DNA from: Ornithinibacillus gellani | GTDB taxonomy: Bacteria; Bacillota; Bacilli; Bacillales; Amphibacillaceae | Length of the DNA stretch: 64,000 nt | Direction: 5' to 3' | NCBI RefSeq assembly: GCF_003730295.1 | Contig: NZ_QTSZ01000049.1 | Span: 124,001 to 188,000, forward strand | In this document: positions 42,932-52,282 of the stretch, in pieces | How the letters are laid out: each line of letters begins with the position of its first letter | Numbering within the stretch: the stretch's first letter is position 1 | Translations under genes and position numbers: made by a program | The notes under the pieces: model-generated | What the model was told of the DNA's origin: nothing | The model's database searches: none | The model's input: only the letters and a program-made list of their open reading frames with translations

Positions 42932-44494
42932 ATGAGAAAGATAACAACACTTGATATGACAACATTTTCAGTAGTAAAACCGAAACAAAAGGTCGCTGCC
43001 TATATACGAGTGTCAACATCGAATGAGGATCAATTGATTAGTTTAGAAGCACAAAGACGACACTACAAAATTTTAATTGAAAATAATGATGAATGGCAAC
43101 TCGTTGATATTTATAGTGATGAAGGTATCACAGGAACGAAAAAGGATAGGCGACCTGAATTGCTTCGTTTAATATCCGACTGTGAAACAGGAAAGATTGA
43201 TTTCATTTTAACTAAATCCATTAGTCGATTTGCGAGAAACACGATTGACTGCTTGGAGTTAGTCAGAAAATTAATGGACTTAGGTGTGCATATTTATTTT
43301 GAAAAGGAAAATATCAATACGAACTCAATGGAAAGTGAACTCATGCTTTCGATTTTAAGCAGTCTTGCAGAAAATGAATCAGTGTCACTTTCCGAAAATA
43401 GTAAGTGGTCGATTAGACAACGTTTCAAACGTGGGACCTACAAATTATCGTATCCACCTTACGGTTATGATTATCTCGATGAACAAGTAATTGTAAATGA
43501 AGAACAAGCACAGGTCGTCAAGCGGATTTTTAACAGTGTATTAGAAGGAATTGGAACGGAAAGAATTGCCAGGCAGTTAAATGAAGAAGGAATTCCAACA
43601 AAACGAAATGGCAATTGGACAGGTTCTACGATACGTGGAATTGTTAAGAACGAAAAATACACTGGAGATGTGCTACTTCAAAAGACTTTTACTGATGAGC
43701 ATTTTAATCGAAAAGTAAATCAAGGTGAATTGGATCAATACTTAATTGAAAATCATCATGAGGCAATCATAACACATGCTGATTTTGAAGCAGCCAATCA
43801 AATGATTGAGTACCAAGCGAGTCAAAAGAATGTAGCAGCAGGAAGTAGAAAATATTTAAAACGCTATCCTTTTTCAAGAAAGATAGAGTGTGCGGAATGT
43901 GGCGATACATTTAAAAGAAGAATTCATACTTCTACCCATAAAAAATATATTGCCTGGTGCTGTTCAACACATGTCAAAAATAAAGATGAATGTTCGATGC
44001 TTTTTATGAGAGAAGAACGTATTCATCAAGCATTTATTACGATGATGAACAAACTTATATTTGCTCGTAAAAAAATACTGCATCCGCTATTTGAAACAAT
44101 GAAAAATGGCTTTAAACAGGATACAGAAGAACAACTCGATAATATTGAACTGCAATTGACCGAGTGCTATGCAAAGAGTCAAATGTTGAAAAAGCTAATG
44201 GATGATAAGTTTTTAGAACAGAAATTGTATGAAGAGCAACGTGCGAAGATGGACCAACAAATTAACGAGTTGTTGGATGATAAAGAACGGTTGCTACGAC
44301 TTATTCGCAACGAAGAAGAACAAGTCTACGAACTGAAAAGACTGATGAGTTTCACCAATAAACAGCAGGAAGTTGCATCATTTGAAGAAACGATATTTGA
44401 GGAATATATTGAAAAGGTTTATATACACTCGTCAACAAAAATAGGTTTTTTATTAAAAAGTGGGTTGTTGCTAAAGGAAGAGGTGAATAGGTGA
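42932..44494 (+). CDS. Large serine recombinase 1
   Basis: 520 residues from ATG 42932 (AAGGGGTGAG upstream; ATG 42902 lacks a site). Resolvase domain with catalytic Ser in AAYIRVSTSNEDQ (Ser28), [17 protein letters not shown], then the recombinase domain (PPYGYDYLDE, EEGIPTKRNGNWTGSTI, NEKYTGDVLLQKTF) and zinc ribbon IECAECGDTFKRR, WCCSTH. A coiled coil (about 385-480) follows. It can carry out integration or excision between att sites. First of three linked recombinase genes. Confidence 0.92.
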   Translation: MRKITTLDMTTFSVVKPKQKVAAYIRVSTSNEDQLISLEAQRRHYKILIENNDEWQLVDIYSDEGITGTKKDRRPELLRLISDCETGKIDFILTKSISRFARNTIDCLELVRKLMDLGVHIYFEKENINTNSMESELMLSILSSLAENESVSLSENSKWSIRQRFKRGTYKLSYPPYGYDYLDEQVIVNEEQAQVVKRIFNSVLEGIGTERIARQLNEEGIPTKRNGNWTGSTIRGIVKNEKYTGDVLLQKTFTDEHFNRKVNQGELDQYLIENHHEAIITHADFEAANQMIEYQASQKNVAAGSRKYLKRYPFSRKIECAECGDTFKRRIHTSTHKKYIAWCCSTHVKNKDECSMLFMREERIHQAFITMMNKLIFARKKILHPLFETMKNGFKQDTEEQLDNIELQLTECYAKSQMLKKLMDDKFLEQKLYEEQRAKMDQQINELLDDKERLLRLIRNEEEQVYELKRLMSFTNKQQEVASFEETIFEEYIEKVYIHSSTKIGFLLKSGLLLKEEVNR

Positions 44495-44907
44495 TGGCAC
44501 ATACACCATTTGGCTATCAAATTGAAAACGGTAAAGTAGTCATAAATAAAGAAGAACTGAAACAACTGCAGCATCTTTTTCAAGCGTATTTATCAGGATT
44601 GTCATTAGAAAATGCCGCTAAGGAAGCGGGAATAAAGCGAAATCATGGCGGTATTACCCGAATATTAACGGATGAAAGATACTTAGGAACGGATATTTTT
44701 CCTACCTTAATATCAAAAGAATTATTTGAAAAAGTGAAGATAGAAAGATATAAACGGGCAAAAAAATTAGGTAGACTAAATAAAAAAAAAGAAGAAACCC
44801 CGTTTGAAATTCCCACATTCACTATACCAACTATCGATATCAAACATGACAACCCATATAAACAAGCAGAATATGTTTACAGTTTAATAGAAAGTGTGGT
44901 GACCTAA
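44494..44907 (+). CDS. Short recombinase-like protein lacking the catalytic domain
   Basis: 137 residues; ATG 44494 overlaps the upstream TGA. It starts APFGY-like (HTPFGYQIENGKVVIN) and matches only the DNA-binding recombinase domain (LSLENAAKEAGIKRNHGGIT, LTDERYLGTDIFP), with no resolvase serine domain. The same arrangement large-short-large is known in other Firmicutes elements. It may act as a cofactor of the flanking enzymes. Not a random truncation, since the reading frames are tightly packed. Confidence 0.8.
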   Translation: MAHTPFGYQIENGKVVINKEELKQLQHLFQAYLSGLSLENAAKEAGIKRNHGGITRILTDERYLGTDIFPTLISKELFEKVKIERYKRAKKLGRLNKKKEETPFEIPTFTIPTIDIKHDNPYKQAEYVYSLIESVVT

Positions 44908-44910
44908 AGT

Positions 44911-46476
44911 ATGGAAAGTTCAAGAAATGTTACAGTCATCCCGGCAAGACCAAGAAGAACGAGGGAAGTAAGTGATAAGCAAAAGCTGAGGGTAGCTGCT
45001 TATTGCCGAGTATCAACTGACAGTGATGAACAGGCAACGAGTTATGAAGTGCAAATCGAACATTACACGTCATACATTCAAGCTAATCCCGAGTGGAAAC
45101 TTGCAGGTGTTTATGCAGACGATGGCATTACAGGAACAAACACGAAAATGCGGGAACAGTTCAATAAAATGATACAAGATTGTATAGATGGAAAAATTGA
45201 CATGATCATCACAAAGTCCATCAGTCGTTTTGCAAGAAATACGTTAGACTGTTTGAAATATATAAGAAAATTAAAAGAGCGGGATATACCTGTATTCTTT
45301 GAAAAGGAAAACATTAATTCAATGGATGCGAAAGGGGAAGTGATGCTAACCATTATGGCATCACTTGCCCAGCAAGAAAGTCAGTCACTTAGCCAAAACG
45401 TAAAACTTGGAATTCAGTACCGATACCAACAAGGCGAAGTACAAGTAAACCATAATCGGTTTCTGGGTTATACAAAAGATGAAAATAAACGTTTAGTCAT
45501 TGTGCCAGAAGAGGCGGAAATCATCAAACGTATTTACCGAGAATACTTGGAAGGGTCTAGCTTAAATAAAATTGCAAAAGGACTTGAAGCGGACGGTATA
45601 TTGACAGGTGCAGGAAGAAAAAAATGGTACAGCAGTTCACTTCATAAAATATTAACGAATGAAAAATATACGGGAGATGCACTTCTACAAAAAACATATA
45701 CCGTTGATTTTTTATCGAAAAAGCGAGTGAACAACGATGGTGTTGTTCCGCAATACTATGTGGAAAATAACCACGAAGCCATCATACCAAAACATCTCTT
45801 CATGCTCGTGCAAGAAGAGTTGAAAAAACGAAAAATTGCTCATATTAGTAAAAATGGACAAAGGCGAAATTACAGCAGCAACCACAGTTTGGCTCAGATT
45901 GTATTTTGTGAAAACTGTGGAGAAATATTTAGAAGAGTCCATTGGAATAACCGGGGGAAGCGGTCAATTGTTTGGCGATGTGTCAGCAGGTTAGAGAATA
46001 CTGGAGTATTTTGTGATGCACGAACTGTTAGAGAAGAGGGCTTAAAGCAAGCCGTTATCCAAGCGATAAATGAACTGTTTAAAAATCGGAGCAACTTTCT
46101 CAAAGTCTTAGAACAAAATATTGCACAAACGTTATCAAGTCATTTACACGATAAACTGGTGAAAGTTGAAAAAGAACTGGAAGCCTTGCAGCATTCTTTA
46201 ATCGGCTTAGCGAATTCAAACAAAGATTATAATGACGTTGTCGATAATATTTACAAACGAAGGGAAGAAAAGCAACAACTTCAACTAGAGATTGCAGAAC
46301 AAGATAATGGAAGAGAACGATTGGAACAAATATCAGCGTTATTAAAAGAGCAAACATGCGAACTAGAAACGTATGATGAGCAGCTAGTTAAGCGGATGGT
46401 TGAGAGAATTGTAGTTCATCCTGAAAAGTTGGAGATTGAATTTAAGTCTGAAATGATTGTTGAAATTGATGTATAG
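44911..46476 (+). CDS. Large serine recombinase 2
   Basis: 521 residues. [13 protein letters not shown] (Ser35), [19 protein letters not shown], recombinase domain [20 protein letters not shown], zinc ribbon [15 protein letters not shown] and coiled coil near 400-480. Similar to recombinase 1 in layout but clearly diverged. Starts three bases after the short protein. One of the two is presumably the phage integrase; the right attachment site is expected soon after 46476, but is not identified. Confidence 0.92.
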   Translation: MESSRNVTVIPARPRRTREVSDKQKLRVAAYCRVSTDSDEQATSYEVQIEHYTSYIQANPEWKLAGVYADDGITGTNTKMREQFNKMIQDCIDGKIDMIITKSISRFARNTLDCLKYIRKLKERDIPVFFEKENINSMDAKGEVMLTIMASLAQQESQSLSQNVKLGIQYRYQQGEVQVNHNRFLGYTKDENKRLVIVPEEAEIIKRIYREYLEGSSLNKIAKGLEADGILTGAGRKKWYSSSLHKILTNEKYTGDALLQKTYTVDFLSKKRVNNDGVVPQYYVENNHEAIIPKHLFMLVQEELKKRKIAHISKNGQRRNYSSNHSLAQIVFCENCGEIFRRVHWNNRGKRSIVWRCVSRLENTGVFCDARTVREEGLKQAVIQAINELFKNRSNFLKVLEQNIAQTLSSHLHDKLVKVEKELEALQHSLIGLANSNKDYNDVVDNIYKRREEKQQLQLEIAEQDNGRERLEQISALLKEQTCELETYDEQLVKRMVERIVVHPEKLEIEFKSEMIVEIDV

Positions 46477-46518
46477 ATTAATTGCATGACCCTGTGAAAT
46501 CGGAGGTAACTTTTCATC

Positions 46519-46719
46519 GGCTTTTCAATTCTTTATTATCAAGATATCGATAGTCTAGTTGATTGGATAATAGGGACAACTTACAAGTGGAAGTTTCAGA
46601 GTATTGCCATTTGGTCAGTAGGTCAGGAAGATATGCGAATTTGGGGAGCATTACCGAAACAAATATTAATAATTCAAGAATGTCTACTAGATGTAGGCAT
46701 TTTTTTATAACAGTATCAT
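46519..46719 (+). pseudogene. Decayed copy of the 3' end of the GH18 tail gene and its terminator
   Basis: Reads GFSILYYQDIDSLVDWIIGT, then IAIWSVGQEDMRIWGALPKQ, against FSILYYQDVDSLVYWANEAA and IAIWSLGQEDMRVWEALPKQ at the end of the gene at 37207-39678. The similarity continues past the original stop (AATAATTCAAG.GTGTCTAC) into a weakened terminator. The stop codon is lost (TTA in place of TGA). It is a remnant of a second, related prophage or of a recombination event. Confidence 0.85.
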
Positions 46720-46737
46720 TTTATATAAAATCAATAA

Positions 46738-46766
46738 TTGACAATTTAAAAATGATTTGCTAATAT
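46738..46766 (+). promoter_or_regulatory. Sigma-A promoter of the tetR-SMR operon
   Basis: TTGACA (46738-46743), 17-base spacer, TAATAT (46761-46766). The consensus -35 and ideal spacing make this a strong promoter. Its -10 overlaps the operator palindrome. Confidence 0.85.
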
Positions 46767-46796
46767 TACTGTACTGAACGTTCAGTACAGTAATAT
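46763..46796. promoter_or_regulatory. Perfect 34-base operator palindrome
   Basis: Each arm is ATATTACTGTACTGAAC, the other its exact complement, centred at 46779/46780. It covers the -10 element and transcription start of the promoter and ends 19 bases before the TetR-type gene, so autorepression is likely. Confidence 0.88.
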
Positions 46797-46814
46797 AGAT
46801 AACTGGAGTGATGT

Positions 46815-47354
46815 ATGTTGAGTAAAAAAGAAGAACATCTTACAAATGCGGCTAAGATTATAAATGAGGAAGGTATCCAAAAATTAACCATGCAGTACCT
46901 TGCCGAGAAGTCTGGAATTACAAAAGGTGGTGTTCTCTATCACTTTGATAGTAAAGAAATATTATTATTAAATATGAATAAAATGGTGATAGAACAATTC
47001 GAGGGAAAAATTAACAAATATAAATCTAAACTGTCTGGAGCTTATCAATTTACACGGGCATATGCATTAGCAACCATTGACTATTTAGATGATACTGAAA
47101 ATGTTTTGCTTCCATCGGTTTTTATTTCTTCTCTAGAAGATGGAAAGAGTAAAGAACTGTGGGAATCCGTATCTGAACACTGGATCAAACTATTCGATCA
47201 AGACAAAGGAAATCCTGATAAGATTTTAGAACTGCGTTTGATTTGTGACGGAATTTGGTTTTCTATCATGTATAGCTATGTGGATATTTTTAAAGAAAGA
47301 ATGGAAAAAATAGTGCTTCATTATTGTGATTTAATGGAAAGAGATGTGATTTAA
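46815..47354 (+). CDS. TetR-family repressor of SMR efflux genes
   Basis: 179 residues, ATG 46815 after TGGAGTG. N-terminal helix-turn-helix: ILNAAKIINEEGIQKLT-type run here as LTNAAKIINEEGIQKLTMQY, LAEKSGITKGGVLYHFDSKE. The C-terminal ligand domain is unlike any named subfamily. It precedes two SMR genes without a gap (the stop directly abuts the next ATG). It probably binds the palindrome at 46763 and responds to cationic drugs. Confidence 0.9.
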   Translation: MLSKKEEHLTNAAKIINEEGIQKLTMQYLAEKSGITKGGVLYHFDSKEILLLNMNKMVIEQFEGKINKYKSKLSGAYQFTRAYALATIDYLDDTENVLLPSVFISSLEDGKSKELWESVSEHWIKLFDQDKGNPDKILELRLICDGIWFSIMYSYVDIFKERMEKIVLHYCDLMERDVI

Positions 47355-47669
47355 ATGGCATATGTATTTTTAGTAAGTGCGATTCTTGCGGAAGTATTTG
47401 GTACAAGCATGATGAAACTAACTTCAATAAGTAGCAATAAAAAAGTACTTTCGATCCTTGGGGTAATTATTGGGTATGCGTTAGCCTTTTATTTACTCTC
47501 ATTGTCATTAATTTCCATACCGTTAAGTTTCGCTTATGCAGCTTGGAGTGGGACAGGAACAGCATTAACAGCACTCGTAGGTTTTTTAATTTTTAAGGAA
47601 AAAATAACTATACAAGGCGCTGTAGGTATTCTTTTACTGATTGTTGGCGTTGTATTAATGAGAATTTAA
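47355..47669 (+). CDS. Small multidrug resistance (SMR) transporter subunit 1
   Basis: 104 residues, four membrane helices. The conserved Glu of SMR pumps is in LVSAILAEVFGTSMMKL (Glu13), with SFAYAAWSGTGTALTALVGFL and GILLLIVGVVLMRI. Exchanges protons for quaternary ammonium-type drugs in the membrane. Adjacent paralogue suggests a heterodimer like YkkCD or EbrAB. Substrates are not predictable. Confidence 0.9.
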   Translation: MAYVFLVSAILAEVFGTSMMKLTSISSNKKVLSILGVIIGYALAFYLLSLSLISIPLSFAYAAWSGTGTALTALVGFLIFKEKITIQGAVGILLLIVGVVLMRI

Positions 47670-47686
47670 AAAGGAGTTATTATGGT

Positions 47687-48037
47687 ATGAAATATTATTT
47701 GATTTTATTTACTTCCATTTTATTTGAAATTTTTGCTACATCGATGCTTAAACTATCTGATGGGTTTACGAATTTAATTCCTAGTATTGCTCTTGTCATT
47801 GGCTTTGGAATTTCTTTTACTTTGTTAATTATTTCTCTAAAGTTTATTCCACTAAGTGTCGCATATAGCATATGGGCTGGACTTGGGACTGCAGGAACAG
47901 CTTTAGTTGGAATGTTTCTTTTTAATGAAATCCTCTCAGGCTTAAACGTTTTCGGTCTTATGATCATTATTGTTGGTGTCGTCATCATGAATCTCGAAAA
48001 AAAGTCTGATAATCTAAGTAGTTCAAATGCTCTATGA
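47687..48037 (+). CDS. Small multidrug resistance (SMR) transporter subunit 2
   Basis: 116 residues, ATG 47687 after AAAGGAG. Four membrane helices with Glu in FTSILFEIFATSMLKLSDG and VAYSIWAGLGTAGTALVGMF, then a short hydrophilic tail absent from subunit 1. Eighteen bases after its partner. An inverted repeat CCAACTGA / TCAGTTGG (48147-48169) follows about 110 bases later. Confidence 0.9.
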   Translation: MKYYLILFTSILFEIFATSMLKLSDGFTNLIPSIALVIGFGISFTLLIISLKFIPLSVAYSIWAGLGTAGTALVGMFLFNEILSGLNVFGLMIIIVGVVIMNLEKKSDNLSSSNAL

Positions 48038-48656
48038 AGTTTATTGACAAATTATTTACTTAAGAAATTATATGTAATTGTTATTTCTAAAATCAAGGTA
48101 AGAATAAATTTTCACGTCAATATCATTAATATAAACCCAATTTTATCCAACTGACACGATGTTCAGTTGGAATTCTATTTTCTAGAATGAAATTATTCGA
48201 GAAAAACGTAATCTAAAAGAAGTTGAAGCAACAAATTCCCGGCTGAATGGGAGTCTTTTTGTGTATTGATTAGAACTATTTCAGGTTCCGAATTTGAGTA
48301 AATTCATTGATATGTTCCCACGTACGTACACCTTTAGTCGATATGTTCCCGCAAACGTACTCACCCATAAAAAAGCGCTAGACATCAAGCTTGGTGGCTC
48401 GTCCCATGTGGAGTGTGTATCGTTGCTACAAAGAGAAACTATATAGAAATCCTTAGTTTTAAACACTTTCACAAGCATATCGTGTTTGTAGGAGAAGGTG
48501 AAAAAAGTAGAAATAAAGTATTGAAAAACCACATTACCGTTTCAGTGGTAATTGATCTGGGGTGTGGGAACACAAGAGAATAAAAACATTGTAAGGCGTT
48601 CAAATAAAATGAACGTCTTTTTTTTACGCCTAAAAACGGAGAATAGAAGGTGAAAT
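48038..48656 (+). other. 619-base stretch without an intact gene
   Basis: It holds the inverted repeat CCAACTGA / TCAGTTGG (48147-48169), a short hairpin TTCCCGGCTGAATGGGA plus T-run (about 48236-48258), and a degenerate coding scrap at about 48310-48446 reading IDMFPRTYTFSRYVPANVLT and GGSSHVECVSLLQRET. The HVECV..L ending recalls the C-terminus of RlmD/TrmA-type RNA methylases or phage proteins; weak. GATATGTTCCC occurs twice (48309, 48340). Confidence 0.5.
48595..48625 (+). terminator. Terminator upstream of second C5 methylase
   Basis: CGTTCA, loop, TGAACG followed by eight T residues. Confidence 0.7.
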
Positions 48657-49718
48657 ATGACAAAATTAACTTTAGGAAGTTTATTTGATGGGATTGGTGT
48701 ATTTCCATTAGCTGCTTCTCGTTACGGGATTCAACCAATATGGGCAAGTGAAATTGAAAAAGCTCCCATATCTATTACGAAACGACATTTTCCTAACATA
48801 CATCATTTAGGAGATATTACAAAAGTAAAAGGGGGAGAAATTCCACCTGTTCATATCATTACATTTGGTTCCCCTTGTCAGAACCTATCCAATATTGGTA
48901 AACGAGAAGGTCTTATAGGAAGTCAATCGAGTTTATTTTTTCACGCAATCCGAATTATAGAAGAAATGAGGTGTGCAACGAATGGAACATATCCAGTTAT
49001 CGCTGTTTGGGAAAACGTCATGGGAGCTTTTTCATCAAATAACAGGCTGGATTTTAAGGCCGTGCTTGAATCGTTCACAAATACCGAAATTCCAATGCCT
49101 GCTTCTGAAGTCTGGGCAAACGCTGGAATGGTCCGAGGGAATGATGTTGATGTCGCTTGGCGACTCTTGGATGCCCAATATTGGGGAAAGCCCACACTTG
49201 CTCAAAGAAGAAGACGTATCTTTCTCGTGGCAGATTTTGGAGGAAGACGTGCCACAGAAATATTATTTAAAGCCCGCGATTTGCAATCGGTTTTTACGTC
49301 TATCGGAGAGGGCAGGCTGTCCTCCACCATTGCCAGTAGAATATCTACTCAAAAAGCAAGGGGGAAAATACCCATCATCCGTCCCTTTCAAGAAAGACGT
49401 ATGCGAAGTACGGCAAAGGAAAGAAAAGAAAAAGGGTTTCACGGCAGTTTCGGAAGAACAGGAGATCCTTTCCCCACTTTACTCGCTGGATCCGTAAATT
49501 ATTTTTCATTTTGGTATGAAGGAGAAGAAAAAGAAGGATTTATTCGTCAGCTTACTCCATTAGAATGTGAACGATTGATGGGATTACCAGAAGGATGGAC
49601 AGCCCTTGGAAATAAAGATGAAGCAATAAGTGATTATGCTAGATATAAGGCAATTGGCAATGCGATTGCTATACCATGCGCGGAATATATTATGGCTGGT
49701 ATTGCAGAAGTTTTATAA
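48657..49718 (+). CDS. DNA (cytosine-5) methyltransferase 2
   Basis: 353 residues, ATG 48657 after GAAGGTG. Motif I LGSLFDGIGVFPLAASRYG, motif IV FGSPCQNLSNIGKREGL with catalytic Cys, WENVMGAFSS, QRRRRIFLVADFGGR, RQLTPLECERLMGLPEGW and IGNAIAIPCAEYI. It lacks the long repeat insertion of the prophage enzyme (17724). Alone without a restriction gene nearby, it may be an antirestriction function of the following conjugative element. Confidence 0.93.
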   Translation: MTKLTLGSLFDGIGVFPLAASRYGIQPIWASEIEKAPISITKRHFPNIHHLGDITKVKGGEIPPVHIITFGSPCQNLSNIGKREGLIGSQSSLFFHAIRIIEEMRCATNGTYPVIAVWENVMGAFSSNNRLDFKAVLESFTNTEIPMPASEVWANAGMVRGNDVDVAWRLLDAQYWGKPTLAQRRRRIFLVADFGGRRATEILFKARDLQSVFTSIGEGRLSSTIASRISTQKARGKIPIIRPFQERRMRSTAKERKEKGFHGSFGRTGDPFPTLLAGSVNYFSFWYEGEEKEGFIRQLTPLECERLMGLPEGWTALGNKDEAISDYARYKAIGNAIAIPCAEYIMAGIAEVL

Positions 49719-49796
49719 ATAGAACGAAACTAACGTGTGACAAATTCATTCTGTCATGCTTTTTTAATGCCCAAAATAAGGTGGTGTCTGATTTAT

Positions 49797-49982
49797 ATGG
49801 AAGAAAATGAAGCAAAAGTGATGGATTGGATTGACGATCATTTTATTTTAAATGAGATAGAGATTGAGGACTTTCCGTTTTTTCCTAATGGGAAATTGAT
49901 ACGTGATAAAAATGAAGAAACGATGGTTGTTTTTTGGTGTGTAATTTATGGACGTGTAGATTATCGTTTACAAGAAGCATGA
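49797..49982 (+). CDS. Small acidic protein of a mobile element
   Basis: 61 residues from ATG 49797. AKVMDWIDDHFILNEIEIED, FPFFPNGKLIRDKNEETMVV and GRVDYRLQ. I recall similar small proteins (with the element K.v.DKNGE.MVV) in conjugative elements and phages; no function known. AAGGTGGTG lies about 11 bases upstream. A 281-base gap follows with no gene but the promoter of the next operon. Confidence 0.6.
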   Translation: MEENEAKVMDWIDDHFILNEIEIEDFPFFPNGKLIRDKNEETMVVFWCVIYGRVDYRLQEA

Positions 49983-50158
49983 GAATAAAAAGTCGAACAA
50001 CGATGTGATAATGATTATATGTCAATCTTGTATTGATGTCGCGCAAAAAAACAAGTGAAACAGAATAGACTACAACACTTAAAAAATTTCTCTCTCTATT
50101 CCTTATGAATTTTTATGTAATGAAAATAGGAGATTATGTAAAGATTTTGTAAATCGCT

Positions 50159-50187
50159 TTGAAAGAGATAAAATATTGTGATATTAT
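50159..50187 (+). promoter_or_regulatory. Sigma-A promoter of padR-chrA
   Basis: TTGAAA (50159-50164), 17-base spacer, TATTAT (50182-50187). The overlapping repeats CGTTAAACGTTAACG (50208-50222) just downstream may be the regulator site. Confidence 0.7.
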
Positions 50188-50263
50188 TATTATGTATTTT
50201 TAATATCGTTAAACGTTAACGACTTTCGATAATTAAGTTTTATATTAGAATGGAGGGAAATTA

Positions 50264-50572
50264 ATGGAGGATAAAGTTTTAAGAAAATTGTTTTTAGGAT
50301 TCATTCACATACACATACTTCATCATGCAAATGAACACCCTATTTTCGGATTATGGATGGTGGAAGAACTAAAAGAGCATGGATATAGTATTAGTGCAGG
50401 AACTTTATACCCTATCTTACATTCTATGGAATCAGATGGGTTGTTAACTAAAGAAGAAAAAAATGTTGGAGGAAAAATACGAAAATACTATCGAACAACC
50501 GACAAAGGAATTAAAATACTTCATGAAGCAAGAGCAAAAGCATATGAGTTATTTAAGGAAATTAAAGAATAG
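50264..50572 (+). CDS. PadR-family transcriptional regulator
   Basis: 102 residues, ATG 50264 after TGGAGGG. Winged helix: FGLWMVEELKEHGYSISAGTLYPIL, HSMESDGLLTKEEKNVGGKI and RKYYRTTDKGIKIL. It stands directly before chrA with its own promoter; PadR-type genes before chrA are common in Bacilli, suggesting control by chromate or related stress. Probably autorepressing. Confidence 0.92.
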   Translation: MEDKVLRKLFLGFIHIHILHHANEHPIFGLWMVEELKEHGYSISAGTLYPILHSMESDGLLTKEEKNVGGKIRKYYRTTDKGIKILHEARAKAYELFKEIKE

Positions 50573-50608
50573 TTTCTTTTATATTCCATGATGAGGGAGA
50601 GAGAATGT

Positions 50609-51820
50609 ATGGATAATCAAACAAAGAGCGAAGGAAAGGATAAATATTCCTTACGAACTTTATTTGAGATTCTTACTGTTTCAGCAAGATTGGGTTTAAC
50701 ATCATTTGGGGGTCCTATTGCACATTTAGGGTATTTCCATGAGGAATATATTCGCAGAAGAAAATGGATGGATGAAAAAAGTTACGCTGATTTAGTAGCA
50801 TTGGCTCAATTTCTTCCAGGTCCCGCAAGTAGTCAAGTAGGAATTGGAATAGGTGTCGCACGTGGTGGGGTTTTAGGAGGAATTGTATCATTTCTTGGAT
50901 TTACGTTACCTTCTGTTATTGCCCTTATTATTTTTGCGTTGATTTTACAAGGCCTCAATATTGGAGAAACAGGCTGGATACATGGTCTTAAATTGGTAGC
51001 GGTAGCAATCGTTGCTCATGCTGTTTTAGGGATGGCACAAAATTTAACACCTGACCTGAAACGAAAAATAATCGCTTTATTAGCATTAGTCATCACACTA
51101 TTATGGCAAACGATCTATTCCCAAATAGGAATTATTCTATTTTCTGCATTTATTGGTTACTTACTTTATAAACAACATAATATACAAGAAAATAATTCAG
51201 ATGTACATTTTCCTATTTCAAAAAAGCTTGGAATCATTTGTTTAACTTTATTTTTTGGCTTATTATTTCTATTACCATTCTTGAGGGAAGTCACTTCTAT
51301 CCAATGGGTTGCTATGTTTGATAGTTTTTATCGCTCTGGCTCACTCGTTTTTGGTGGCGGGCATGTTGTGTTACCCTTACTTGAAAGAGAATTTGTTCCA
51401 ACTGGTTGGTTAAGTGAAGAAACCTTTCTTGCAGGATATGGTGCAACACAAGCCGTTCCTGGTCCATTATTTACCTTTGCAGCTTATTTAGGGGCTATTA
51501 TAAATGGATGGAAAGGCGGATTAATCGCAACGATTGCTATTTTTTTACCTGCATTTCTTTTAATTTTAGGAACGTTGCCTTTTTGGGAATCCTTACGCCG
51601 TAACCCTAAAATCAAGGGAGCTTTGATGGGGGTAAACGCAGCTGTAGTTGGTATCCTGATTGCCGCATTTTACCAACCGATTTGGACTAGTTCTATTATA
51701 GAACCAATAGATTTTGCATTTGCCGCTATATTGTTTTGTATGTTAGTTTATTTTAAGTTACCACCATGGATAATCGTTATAACAGGAGCGGCAGGGGGTA
51801 TCCTACTTACATTTTTATAA
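50609..51820 (+). CDS. chrA: Chromate efflux transporter
   Basis: 403 residues from ATG 50609 (AGGGAG nine bases upstream). CHR family with two homologous halves: RLGLTSFGGPIAHLGYFHEEY and AQFLPGPASSQVGIGIGVARGG in the first, and FYRSGSLVFGGGHVVLPLLE and GYGATQAVPGPLFTFAAYLGA in the second. About ten membrane helices. Exports chromate (proton or sulfate coupled). The long-chain form is complete. Followed by a strong terminator. Confidence 0.95.
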   Translation: MDNQTKSEGKDKYSLRTLFEILTVSARLGLTSFGGPIAHLGYFHEEYIRRRKWMDEKSYADLVALAQFLPGPASSQVGIGIGVARGGVLGGIVSFLGFTLPSVIALIIFALILQGLNIGETGWIHGLKLVAVAIVAHAVLGMAQNLTPDLKRKIIALLALVITLLWQTIYSQIGIILFSAFIGYLLYKQHNIQENNSDVHFPISKKLGIICLTLFFGLLFLLPFLREVTSIQWVAMFDSFYRSGSLVFGGGHVVLPLLEREFVPTGWLSEETFLAGYGATQAVPGPLFTFAAYLGAIINGWKGGLIATIAIFLPAFLLILGTLPFWESLRRNPKIKGALMGVNAAVVGILIAAFYQPIWTSSIIEPIDFAFAAILFCMLVYFKLPPWIIVITGAAGGILLTFL

Positions 51821-51851
51821 AAGTTCATTATATATTAACTATAAAAATATC

Positions 51852-51892
51852 AAAACGTCATTTTAGCGGTTTTTTTGCAAAATGACGTTTTT
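51852..51892. terminator. Terminator after chrA
   Basis: AAAACGTCATTTT and AAAATGACGTTTT, a perfect 13-bp stem. Confidence 0.9.
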
Positions 51893-51955
51893 TGGTGTGC
51901 CTTTGCATTCATTTTATTGACTTATAAATAAAAAATAAGAAAAGAGGTATGTATC

Positions 51956-52270
51956 ATGGAATTAAAATATGTCATTCCAAATATGGAGAAAACGTTTGGT
52001 AATTTAGAATATGCTGGTGAAGGAAATGTTGAACAACGTCGTATTAATGGACGCATGACAACATTGTCACGTAGTTATAACCTGTACTCGGATATTCAAC
52101 GTGCAGACGATGTCGAGGTAATTCTCCCCCAAGAAGCAGGAGAAAAATTCTTTGAACATGAGGAAAAAGCAAAATTAGTCAATGCTAGGATTACCGCAGA
52201 AGGTTATAAAATTGGTGATCGTGGATTCACAAAATATATTTTACATGCTGATGACATGGTCAAAGCATAA
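51956..52270 (+). CDS. DUF961 protein (Tn916 Orf23/YdcP type)
   Basis: 104 residues, ATG 51956 after AAGAGG. VIPNMEKTFGNLEYAGEGNV, RRINGRMTTLSRSYNLYSDIQ and VEVILPQEAGEKFFEHEEK, typical of the first conjugation gene of Tn916/ICEBs1-like elements. Exact role unknown. Starts a three-gene operon with the next DUF961 gene and the FtsK-type coupling gene. Confidence 0.9.
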   Translation: MELKYVIPNMEKTFGNLEYAGEGNVEQRRINGRMTTLSRSYNLYSDIQRADDVEVILPQEAGEKFFEHEEKAKLVNARITAEGYKIGDRGFTKYILHADDMVKA

Positions 52271-52282
52271 GGAGGAAAAAAC

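Noticed and set aside
46563-46763. A 66-codon plus-strand frame after the recombinases
   Set aside because: It is a shifted reading of the decayed GH18 3' end, with no ribosome site; the matching frame starts at 46519.
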